From Alphaproteobacteria bacterium (GTDB lineage Bacteria > Pseudomonadota > Alphaproteobacteria > DSM-16000 > Inquilinaceae), in NCBI GenBank assembly GCA_029263555.1, contig JAJUFW010000105.1, positions 1-8,126 of the forward strand: 8,126 nucleotides of DNA. Direction: 5' to 3'. Shown here piece after piece: positions 1-4,971 of the stretch. A model generated the notes under the pieces. That model ran no database searches. It worked only from the letters and a program-made list of their open reading frames with translations, and had not been told where the DNA came from. Positions within the stretch are counted from its first letter, which is position 1. Every line of letters begins with the position of its first letter. The position numbers and the translations under genes were made by a program.

Positions 1-250
1 CGTCGAGTTCAAGCGCCGCGAAGGCCGCCTGCGCTTCCGCGGTCTTCAGGCTCGTCGGATGCCGCACCGCGATCCCGTGTTCGGCGGCGAAGGAATGGAC
101 CGGCGACGGCGTCTCGCGATGGCCCCTGCCCGAAGGCCGCGGCGGCTGGGTATAGACGCAGACGACCTCGTGCCCGGCGTCGATCAGGGCGTGGAGGGAA
201 GGCACGGCGAAATCGGGCGTGCCCATGAAGGCGAGACGTAGTCGGTTCAT
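1..250 (-). CDS. fmt: Methionyl-tRNA formyltransferase, N-terminal part (cut by window edge)
   Basis: Fmt transfers a formyl group from 10-formyltetrahydrofolate to the methionine on initiator tRNA in the cytoplasm, so that translation starts with formyl-methionine. The 83 visible residues begin MNRLRLAFMGTPDFAVPSL, the family's characteristic N-terminal strand-loop-helix. They continue with VYTQPPRPSGRG (about residues 40-51) and SPVHSFAAEHGI, matching the conserved PPRP-GRG and P-S-PV segments of the formyl-transferase domain. The catalytic Asn-His-Asp region and the C-terminal tRNA-binding domain lie beyond base 1. The ATG at 250 is chosen because the conserved FMGTPDFAVPSL follows it at the expected distance. 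No convincing Shine-Dalgarno sequence precedes it. The gene lies 45 bases after the deoxyribosyltransferase gene and downstream of def on the same strand, so co-transcription is likely. Confidence 0.95.
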   Translation of the reverse strand, partial: MNRLRLAFMGTPDFAVPSLHALIDAGHEVVCVYTQPPRPSGRGHRETPSPVHSFAAEHGIAVRHPTSLKTAEAQAAFAALELD

Positions 251-267
251 GGGTGCTGTTCTAGCGC

Positions 268-286
268 GTTGTGGCCGGGGCACAAC
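268..286. repeat. Short inverted repeat ahead of fmt
   Basis: GTTGTG at 268-273 pairs with CACAAC at 281-286 around a seven-base GC-rich centre. It lies in the 45-base gap between the deoxyribosyltransferase stop and the fmt start. There is no T-run after it on the minus strand, so a terminator is unlikely. It could be a weak mRNA hairpin or a protein site, and chance is also possible. Confidence 0.35.
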
Positions 287-295
287 TGGGAAGGA

Positions 296-754
296 TCACC
301 GCCGCAGGAAATCCAGGAGGTCCGCTTCCTCGGCAAAGAGGTGGTCGAGGGCGCCTGCGATCATCTCGTTGAGCCTGGATCCGGCGAAAGCCGCCCGCTG
401 ATCGGTATGGAGGCCGACCAGCAGTTTCCCGGGACGCTGGAGCCGTTTCTGCGCGTAGGCGATTCCGAGTTCGACGCATGCCCCTTCGTCGGGCACGCGT
501 CCGTCCGCCACGAACAGGAAGATGTCCGATTCCAGCACCTTGTCCCGGTCGAGCGCGAAGATCGCCGCCTGCCGGTCAGCGGGGGAGAGCGCCGCGTCGC
601 TTTCGACCCCGTCGCGCTGGGGCAGGAAGACCCGCAGGCCCAGCGCCTCTATCCGCGAGGCGAGGGCGGCGTTGAAGCGCCGTTCCGCCGGATTGAAGAG
701 CGGGCCGGCGAAATAGACGAGCTTTCCCGTCAGGCCGCCTGGGACTTCTTCCAT
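296..754 (-). CDS. Nucleoside 2-deoxyribosyltransferase family protein
   Basis: The 152-residue protein resembles nucleoside 2-deoxyribosyltransferases, which exchange the base on 2'-deoxyribonucleosides in purine/pyrimidine salvage; related proteins hydrolyse nucleotides instead. Visible marks are KLVYFAGPLFNPAER (residues 11-25), matching the N-terminal Y-x-AGP-F loop, and ADGRVPDEGACVELGIAYA (83-101), matching the D-G-x-x-D-x-G-x-x-x-E-x-G-x-A motif. Glu95 is the expected nucleophile. The length fits the family (roughly 140-170). The ATG at 754 lies inside the last codons of def, giving a 25-base overlap. An upstream extension is open in this frame but would be antisense-like shadow of def with no family similarity. 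The overlap suggests translational coupling to def. The true substrate cannot be read from the sequence, and the enzyme could instead be a nucleotide N-glycosidase. Confidence 0.82.
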   Translation of the reverse strand: MEEVPGGLTGKLVYFAGPLFNPAERRFNAALASRIEALGLRVFLPQRDGVESDAALSPADRQAAIFALDRDKVLESDIFLFVADGRVPDEGACVELGIAYAQKRLQRPGKLLVGLHTDQRAAFAGSRLNEMIAGALDHLFAEEADLLDFLRR

Positions 755-1245
755 TTGGCCAGCTTGCGCATGATCATGTTGCGCTTGAGCGGCGACAGAT
801 GATCGACGAACAGGACGCCGTCCAGATGGTCGATTTCGTGCTGAAGGCAGACCGCAAGAAGCCCGTCCGCCTCGACCTCGCGCTGGGTGCCGTTCTCGTC
901 CAGGTAGCGCACCTTGACCGCCGCCGGCCGGGTCACGTCGGCCCATTGCTCGGGAATGCTGAGGCAGCCTTCCTGGGCGACCGCCAGATCCTCCGAGGCC
1001 CAGACGATTTCGGGATTGACGAGCCGCATCGGCCGCGGCTCCTCATCCTTCCCGGCGACGTCGAGAACGATCACCCGCTCCAGCACGCCGACCTGAGGCG
1101 CAGCCAGCCCCACGCCCGGGGCCGCGTACATGGTCTCCAGCATGTCGTCCATGAGCTTCCGAATGCGGTCGTCGACCTTCTCGACCTTTCGGGCCTTGGT
1201 TTTGAGCACCGGGTCGGGCGCGATGATGATGTTGAGCTTGGCCAT
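730..1245 (-). CDS. def: Peptide deformylase
   Basis: Def is a metal-dependent hydrolase that removes the N-formyl group from nascent proteins, completing the cycle begun by Fmt. The 171-residue protein carries all three family motifs: GVGLAAPQ at residues 44-51, EGCLS at 92-96 (metal ligand Cys94), and QHEIDH at 135-140 (metal ligands His136 and His140, catalytic Glu137). Length and motif spacing are those of type 1 deformylases of Gram-negative bacteria. The start at 1245 gives the typical N-terminus MAKLNIIIAPDPVL. No obvious Shine-Dalgarno sequence precedes it. The gene lies 97 bases downstream of rmuC and its 3' end overlaps the deoxyribosyltransferase gene, with fmt beyond. It looks intact and active. 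Confidence 0.98.
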   Translation of the reverse strand: MAKLNIIIAPDPVLKTKARKVEKVDDRIRKLMDDMLETMYAAPGVGLAAPQVGVLERVIVLDVAGKDEEPRPMRLVNPEIVWASEDLAVAQEGCLSIPEQWADVTRPAAVKVRYLDENGTQREVEADGLLAVCLQHEIDHLDGVLFVDHLSPLKRNMIMRKLAKWKKSQAA

Positions 1246-1282
1246 GGACGTCGCGGAATGTCGGGGTGGTATCGTCAGGCGC

Positions 1283-1309
1283 GGCGCTACGCGCCCGTAG
1301 TTCCTACGG
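1283..1309. repeat. Two abutting hairpins between rmuC and def
   Basis: On the minus strand the 97-base gap contains CCGTAG-GAA-CTACGG (1309-1295), a perfect six-base stem with a three-base loop. It is followed at once by GGCGC-GTA-GCGCC (1295-1283), a perfect five-base stem with a three-base loop. They share one base, so they would compete at the junction. No T-run follows, so this is not a standard intrinsic terminator. It may pause polymerase, protect an mRNA end or mark a processing point between rmuC and def. Confidence 0.5.
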
Positions 1310-1342
1310 ATTTCCTAGAGATATGGGGCCGCCCGGCGCCCG

Positions 1343-2719
1343 TCAATCTTCGGCCGCCGGAGCCAAAGCCCGCATCTCCGGCGCCTGGAGATGACGCGGC
1401 ATCCGGTCGATGGGCGCGAGTTCCCTGATTTCGGCATTCTCCGGTGCCGCGTCCAGATCCTTCAGCCGGCGCGCGGTCACCAGAACCCTGCTCTCCAACG
1501 AGCCGACGGCCTTGTTGTAGCTGTCGACGCTGCGCCCGAGCTGCTGGCCGAGCGCGGCCATGTGGTCGCCCATCGTCGTCAGCCGTTCGTAGAGTTCCCG
1601 GCCGACCTGGCTGATGTGCCGGGCGTTCTCGGCCAGCCGCTCCTGCCGCCAGCCGTAGGAGACCGCCCGGAGGAGAGCGATGAGCGTGGTCGGCGTCGCC
1701 GGAATGACCGACTGGTCGATGCCCGCCTCGATCAGGGATGGATCGGATTCGAGCGCCGCGGAGAAGAAGTTCTCGCCCGGCAGGAACATCACCACGAATT
1801 CCGGCGACTGGCCGTTGAACTGGCTCCAGTAGGCCTTCCCGCCAAGCGACTTCATGTGATCGCGGACATGGCGCGCATGGCGGACCATGGCCAGCCGCCG
1901 CGCCTCGTCGTCGGTCGCCTCGCAGCCGTCGAGATAGGCTTCCAGAGGCGTCTTGGCGTCGACCACGATGATCTTGCCCCCCGGCAATCGGACCAGGAGA
2001 TCGGGCCGCAGCCGGCCATTGTCGTCGCCGGTGACGCTCGCCTGCTGGCTGAAGTCGCAGTGCTCCAGCATGCCGGCCATCTCCACAACCCGCTTCAGCT
2101 GGATCTCGCCCCACCGGCCGCGGACACTCGGCGAGCGGAGCGCACGGACCAGATTAGACGTCTCGGAACGAAGCTGGTCCTGGGTCTGGACCAGGGCGCC
2201 GAGCTGCGTCTTCAGGCCCTCGTACGCGCCCGCCCGGGCCTTTTCCAGCTCCTGGATCTGCCCGTCCATCTTCTCGAGCGACTGCACCATCGGCCGGACC
2301 AGGTCGGCGATCGCCTTCTGCCGCTGCTCCAGATCGGTGCGAGCCGTCTGCTGGAAAGCCTCGAGCTGGGTGCGGGCGAGTTCCAGAAAGCTTTGGTTGT
2401 TGCGGGCAAGCGCATCGGCGGACAGCGCCCGGAACGCATCCTGAAGCTTCGCCTGGGCGTCGGTCAGCACGGCCAGCTTCTCGGCAGTCGACTCGCGCTC
2501 CTTCGCCAGTGCCGTCGAAAGCTCCGCCCGCTCGGCATGCAGGGCGAGAATCCGGGATTCGTGCTCGGCCCGCTCGGCGCGCAGCGTCTCCAGCTGCTCT
2601 TCCGCGACCTGCAGCCGGGCCGTCGCACCGGCCGCGGCACCGCGCAGCACGACCCAGACCGCGACCGCGCCGGCCACGAGCCCGATCAGGCAGGAGATTG
2701 GATCGAAGACGAAAGGCAT
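1343..2719 (-). CDS. rmuC: DNA recombination protein RmuC
   Basis: RmuC-family proteins are linked to limiting DNA rearrangements at inverted repeats and are predicted to be nuclease-like, although their biochemistry is poorly defined. The 458-residue protein starts with a membrane anchor (about residues 7-25, CLIGLVAGAVAVWVVL). A long charged, Ala/Glu/Gln-rich region predicted as coiled coil follows (about 32-190). The conserved RmuC core begins near RGRWGEIQLKRVVE (200-213). Within it, RPDLLVRLPGG (238-248) and VVDAKTPLEAY (252-262) resemble a PD-(D/E)xK nuclease site: Asp240, Asp254, Lys256. The conserved FLPGENFF (312-319) and the TPTTLIALLR region (342-351) are present. The ATG at 2719 is preferred to an in-frame GTG at 2755 because the membrane anchor follows directly. 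The length is close to the E. coli protein (475). It lies downstream of recR on the same strand. Confidence 0.96.
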   Translation of the reverse strand: MPFVFDPISCLIGLVAGAVAVWVVLRGAAAGATARLQVAEEQLETLRAERAEHESRILALHAERAELSTALAKERESTAEKLAVLTDAQAKLQDAFRALSADALARNNQSFLELARTQLEAFQQTARTDLEQRQKAIADLVRPMVQSLEKMDGQIQELEKARAGAYEGLKTQLGALVQTQDQLRSETSNLVRALRSPSVRGRWGEIQLKRVVEMAGMLEHCDFSQQASVTGDDNGRLRPDLLVRLPGGKIIVVDAKTPLEAYLDGCEATDDEARRLAMVRHARHVRDHMKSLGGKAYWSQFNGQSPEFVVMFLPGENFFSAALESDPSLIEAGIDQSVIPATPTTLIALLRAVSYGWRQERLAENARHISQVGRELYERLTTMGDHMAALGQQLGRSVDSYNKAVGSLESRVLVTARRLKDLDAAPENAEIRELAPIDRMPRHLQAPEMRALAPAAED

Positions 2720-2742
2720 GGCTGTTGGCACCCGGCGAGTCC

Positions 2743-2769
2743 GTCGAGTCGACACGATATCATGGATAT
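2743..2769. repeat. Two close palindromes upstream of rmuC
   Basis: GTCGA-G-TCGAC (2743-2753) and ATATC-ATG-GATAT (2757-2769) are both perfect inverted repeats, three bases apart, in the 84-base gap between recR and rmuC. The gap is noticeably richer in A and T than the surrounding genes, which suggests regulatory DNA. A promoter or operator for rmuC is possible, but I could not fit a convincing -35/-10 pair. Confidence 0.4.
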
Positions 2770-2803
2770 TGGGAGAACGGAAAAGGAACGACCACTAAAT
2801 TGG

Positions 2804-3397
2804 CTAAAGTGAGCGGCGGCTCTTGAGCGCGGCCATCAGCGTGCCGTCGTCCAGATACTCGAGCTCCCCGCCGACCGGGACGCCATGGGCCAGGCGCGAG
2901 ATGCGGACGTCGCATTCGGCCAGCCGGTCCGTGAGATAGTGCGCCGTCGTCTGACCGTCGACCGTCGCGTTCAGCGCCAGAATCACCTCTCGCACCTCCG
3001 GCCTGCGCGCACGATTGACGAGGGCGGGGACCCGCAGATCTTCCGGCCCCACCCCGTCGAGGGCCGAAAGCGTGCCCCCCAGCACGTGATAGACGCCGTT
3101 GAAGGCCCGGGTCCGCTCGAGCGCCCAGAGATCGGCCAGTTGTTCGACGACGCAGATCGTCGCAGGGTCCCGGCCCGGATCGGAGCAGATCGGGCACGGG
3201 TCGGTGACGTCGACATTGCCGCAAACCGAACAGGTCTTGAGCGCCGCTGCGGCCGCGGCCAGCGCCTCGGCCAGCGGCGCCATGGCCGTCTCCCTGTGAT
3301 TGATGAGGTACAGGGCGGCCCGCCTGGCCGAGCGGGGGCCCAGGCCGGGGAGCCTCGCCAGGAGGCGGATCAGGGTTTCGATTTCAGCGCCGATCAT
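2804..3397 (-). CDS. recR: Recombination mediator protein RecR
   Basis: RecR works with RecO (and RecF) to load RecA on single-stranded gaps during recombinational repair. The 197-residue protein has the full family layout. A helix-hairpin-helix is at about residues 10-30 (RLLARLPGLGPRSARRAAL). A four-cysteine zinc finger is formed by Cys56, Cys59, Cys68 and Cys71. A Toprim domain runs from about 79 (ICVVEQLADLWALE, Glu85) through LDGVGPEDL to LAHGVPVGGELEYLDDGTL (169-187). The length matches E. coli RecR (201). The ATG at 3397 gives the usual MIGAEIE-type N-terminus; an in-frame GTG three codons upstream (3406) is possible. The frame stays open for 237 codons upstream across fnr, but that stretch is shadow and has no RecR similarity. 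The commonly seen neighbours dnaX and ybaB are absent here. Confidence 0.98.
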   Translation of the reverse strand: MIGAEIETLIRLLARLPGLGPRSARRAALYLINHRETAMAPLAEALAAAAAALKTCSVCGNVDVTDPCPICSDPGRDPATICVVEQLADLWALERTRAFNGVYHVLGGTLSALDGVGPEDLRVPALVNRARRPEVREVILALNATVDGQTTAHYLTDRLAECDVRISRLAHGVPVGGELEYLDDGTLMAALKSRRSL

Positions 3398-3403
3398 GCG
3401 CGC

Positions 3404-3415
3404 CACGCTAGCGTG
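3404..3415. repeat. 12-base perfect palindrome just before recR
   Basis: CACGCTAGCGTG is a perfect 12-base palindrome ending six bases before the recR ATG, in the 77-base gap after fnr. It occupies the place where a Shine-Dalgarno sequence would be, and none is visible. It could be an operator or an mRNA structure affecting recR translation. A chance origin cannot be excluded. Confidence 0.45.
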
Positions 3416-3474
3416 CGGCCCGACGCCGCGCAACGGGCGCCCTGACCGGGCCGGTTCCGCCCGTCGGCCGGCGT

Positions 3475-4233
3475 TCAGGCCGCCCCGAATCCTTCGGCGA
3501 TCGTCTCCAGGCCGGCGGGGTCCAGCAGCTCTATCGCGTCGCTGCCATGGAGCCTGATGAGACCGTCCCGCTTCAGCCGAGTGATCGTCCGGCTGACCGT
3601 CTCGATGGTCAGGCCCAGATAGTCGCCGATATCCGTCCGGTTCATCGGCAAGGACACGAGCGTGCCGGCGACGCGCCCAGGGCATCTTCGGCGGTTGCGG
3701 GTCAGCAGGAACGACGCGACCCGCTCCCGCGCCGTCTTGCGGCCGAGCAGGAGCATCTGATTCTGCGCCGCCAGCAATTCGTGGGAAGCCCATTTCAGAA
3801 GCTGCCGCTCGAACGCGGGGAACTCGTCCAGAAGGCCGATCAGCTTCGGCCGCTCGAACCGGCAGAGCCGCACGGTGTCGATGGCCTCGGCGCTGAAGGC
3901 GTAGGTCCGGTCGACGGCAAGGCCCAGAAAGTCGCCGGCATCGAGGAAGCCCGTGATCTGCCGCCGTCCATCGGGCAGCAGCTTGAAGATCTTCACGGTG
4001 CCCCGTGTGATGTTGAAGAAATGGCGGGCCGCCTCTCCTTCGTCGACGAAGGTCTGTCCGGGCGCGATTTCGACGATCTCGGCAACGGCGGCGAGACGGC
4101 CGAGATCGCATTCATGGATGGCACTGCAGACGCTGAACGGACGGGCGTCGCAGGCGGCGCAAGCGTTGAGCGGTGAGGCGGCAGGCCATCGGCCCGGCCC
4201 GTCCCGGAGGGCATTGGATCTTGCCATCATCAT
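3475..4233 (-). CDS. fnr: Crp/Fnr-family oxygen-sensing transcriptional regulator (FnrL/FnrN type)
   Basis: Proteins of this type hold a [4Fe-4S] cluster that oxygen destroys. The intact form dimerises and controls genes for low-oxygen respiration, haem synthesis and terminal oxidases. The 252-residue protein shows the cysteine motif C25-x2-C28-x7-C36 as in FnrL/FnrN, plus the expected central Cys124. A cyclic-nucleotide-binding-like beta barrel spans about 45-130 and a dimer helix follows (about 140-172, including LLLGRKTARERVASFLL). The helix-turn-helix contains NRTDIGDYLGLTIETVSRTI (198-217). Glu211, Ser214 and Arg215 reproduce the E..SR signature that reads TTGAT half-sites. Two further cysteines (42, 184) are present. 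Three ATGs occur in a row (4233, 4230, 4227); the first has AAGGTGG six bases ahead and is chosen. It is divergent from the hemF-cydDC side. Confidence 0.95.
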   Translation of the reverse strand: MMMARSNALRDGPGRWPAASPLNACAACDARPFSVCSAIHECDLGRLAAVAEIVEIAPGQTFVDEGEAARHFFNITRGTVKIFKLLPDGRRQITGFLDAGDFLGLAVDRTYAFSAEAIDTVRLCRFERPKLIGLLDEFPAFERQLLKWASHELLAAQNQMLLLGRKTARERVASFLLTRNRRRCPGRVAGTLVSLPMNRTDIGDYLGLTIETVSRTITRLKRDGLIRLHGSDAIELLDPAGLETIAEGFGAA

Positions 4234-4239
4234 TTGCGT

Positions 4240-4246
4240 CCACCTT
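4240..4246 (-). promoter_or_regulatory. Ribosome binding site of fnr
   Basis: On the minus strand AAGGTGG lies six bases before the first of three consecutive ATG codons (4233). That spacing favours the first ATG over the second or third. Confidence 0.65.
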
Positions 4247-4278
4247 CGCTTCCCGATCCGCGCTCCGGATCCCGCAAG

Positions 4279-4308
4279 GATATATCCCGCCAACGGAACG
4301 GATGTAAC
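4279..4308 (-). promoter_or_regulatory. Possible promoter of fnr
   Basis: On the minus strand GTTACA (4308-4303, four of six matches to TTGACA) is separated by 18 bases from TATATC (4284-4279). The -10 candidate lies within a perfect palindrome, GGATATATCC (4278-4287). This would give a leader of roughly 40 bases. It is one of the few AT-rich spots in the divergent region, but the match is only moderate. Confidence 0.3.
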
Positions 4309-4316
4309 CGGTAGGG

Positions 4317-4337
4317 GGAGCGACCTTTTGGCGCTCC
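4317..4337. repeat. Hairpin in the fnr/hemF divergent region
   Basis: GGAGCG (4317-4322), a bulged A, CC, a TTTT loop, GG and CGCTCC (4332-4337) form an eight-pair stem-loop. It lies between the possible fnr promoter and the FNR box. It may be an operator for another regulator or a structure separating the two divergent promoters. Confidence 0.45.
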
Positions 4338-4387
4338 GGCCCGGAATGCGGCACCGGAGGATCGGGCCGTTGCGGCGTCGTCACCGT

Positions 4388-4401
4388 TTGATCCAGGTCA
4401 A
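4388..4401. promoter_or_regulatory. FNR box (predicted Fnr binding site)
   Basis: TTGATCCAGGTCAA matches the FNR/FixK consensus TTGAT-N4-ATCAA at nine of ten defined bases (GTCAA instead of ATCAA). It lies 36 bases before the first plus-strand gene and 154 bases before the fnr start. The adjacent regulator has the Glu-Ser-Arg recognition residues for this half-site. The position suggests control of the GNAT-like gene and hemF, and possibly of fnr itself. Whether it activates or represses cannot be read directly; see the findings for geometry. Confidence 0.8.
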
Positions 4402-4424
4402 CGCGGGCCCGCGATCTGCCGCGG

Positions 4425-4430
4425 TAAACG
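4425..4430 (+). promoter_or_regulatory. Possible -10 element of the hemF transcript
   Basis: TAAACG matches the TATAAT consensus at three of six positions. It stands where an FNR box centred at -41.5 would place the -10 hexamer. The predicted start (near 4436) would almost coincide with the ATG at 4438. The weak match is acceptable only because an activator site is nearby. Confidence 0.25.
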
Positions 4431-4437
4431 AGCCGGC

Positions 4438-4971
4438 ATGCCCCGTACCTTCACCATCGCCCCCCTGCAGCCGGAGGAGATCAGGCCCGCCTTCGCCCTG
4501 ATCCGCGCGGCGTGGCCGGAGGTCACGCTGCCGGCATGGCGCCGGTTCGCCGCCGGGGCGACAAGGGCGGCCCGCACGGGCGCGAAAGCACGGCGCGGCC
4601 TGATCGCCGCGCGGGCGGAGACGGGTGCGATCGTCGGTCTCTATGCCTATTCGGTGGATCGGGATCCCGCCCTTGGGGCGGTGCTTCGGGTCGACCACCT
4701 GATCGCGCTCGACCTCGTCGACCGGGCGGCCGTCACCGAAGCCCTTCTCGGCTCCCTCGATTCGCTGGCGGCGGCACTCGGCTGCGATGCGATCCGGACC
4801 ATCCTCAGGGCACGACAGGACGGCCTCACCTCGCGCTTCTTCGCGGCCGGGCATCGCGTGTCCGGCCTCGTTCTCGCAAGGCCCACCGGGCCTTCCCATT
4901 CCACGGAGGAGTACCCCCATGTCCCAGACATCGCCCGCACCGATGGGCGCGACCCGAGCCGACGAGCCTGA
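4438..4971 (+). CDS. GNAT-like hypothetical protein upstream of hemF
   Basis: This 177-residue protein weakly resembles Gcn5-related N-acetyltransferases. The N-terminus (TFTIAPLQPEEIRPAFALIR) looks like the first strand and helix of that fold. GAIVGLYAYSV (63-73) and LRVDHLIALDLV (83-94) look like central strands, followed by a long helix (about 97-114) and the strand AIRTILRA. The usual acetyl-CoA loop (R/Q-x-x-G-x-G/A) is not recognisable: LDLVDRAAVTEALLGSLDSL stands in its place. It may therefore be a divergent or non-catalytic member. The last 17 codons overlap hemF, which starts in another frame at 4919, so the two are probably translationally coupled. No Shine-Dalgarno sequence precedes the ATG, while an FNR box lies 36 bases upstream. 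I do not recognise a specific function or substrate. Confidence 0.7.
   Translation: MPRTFTIAPLQPEEIRPAFALIRAAWPEVTLPAWRRFAAGATRAARTGAKARRGLIAARAETGAIVGLYAYSVDRDPALGAVLRVDHLIALDLVDRAAVTEALLGSLDSLAAALGCDAIRTILRARQDGLTSRFFAAGHRVSGLVLARPTGPSHSTEEYPHVPDIARTDGRDPSRRA
4905..4910 (+). promoter_or_regulatory. Ribosome binding site of hemF
   Basis: GGAGGA lies eight bases before the ATG at 4919, inside the GNAT-like gene. It fixes the hemF start, although the hemF frame is open further upstream. Confidence 0.75.

Noticed and set aside
268..286. Intrinsic terminator between the deoxyribosyltransferase gene and fmt
   Set aside because: The stem is short, and no T-run follows on the minus strand.
755..946. 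64-codon upstream extension of the deoxyribosyltransferase frame
   Set aside because: It lies inside def in another frame and shows no family similarity. The conserved domain starts right after the ATG at 754.
1391..2812. Long open frame (473 codons) on the plus strand opposite rmuC
   Set aside because: It is antisense to a clearly recognised RmuC and its translation shows no family similarity. Long antisense frames are common in GC-rich DNA with third-position GC bias.
3398..4111. 237-codon upstream extension of the recR frame
   Set aside because: It overlaps fnr in another frame and is Arg/Pro-rich shadow. RecR proteins begin at the helix-hairpin-helix region, as with the ATG at 3397.
4112..4384. 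90-codon minus-strand frame across the fnr upstream region
   Set aside because: It overlaps the fnr start in another frame, has no ribosome site, and its Arg/Pro-rich translation is unlike any family I know.
4787..4918. 44-codon upstream extension of hemF
   Set aside because: It lies within the GNAT-like gene, and GGAGGA positions the start at 4919. The resulting 299 residues match the family.
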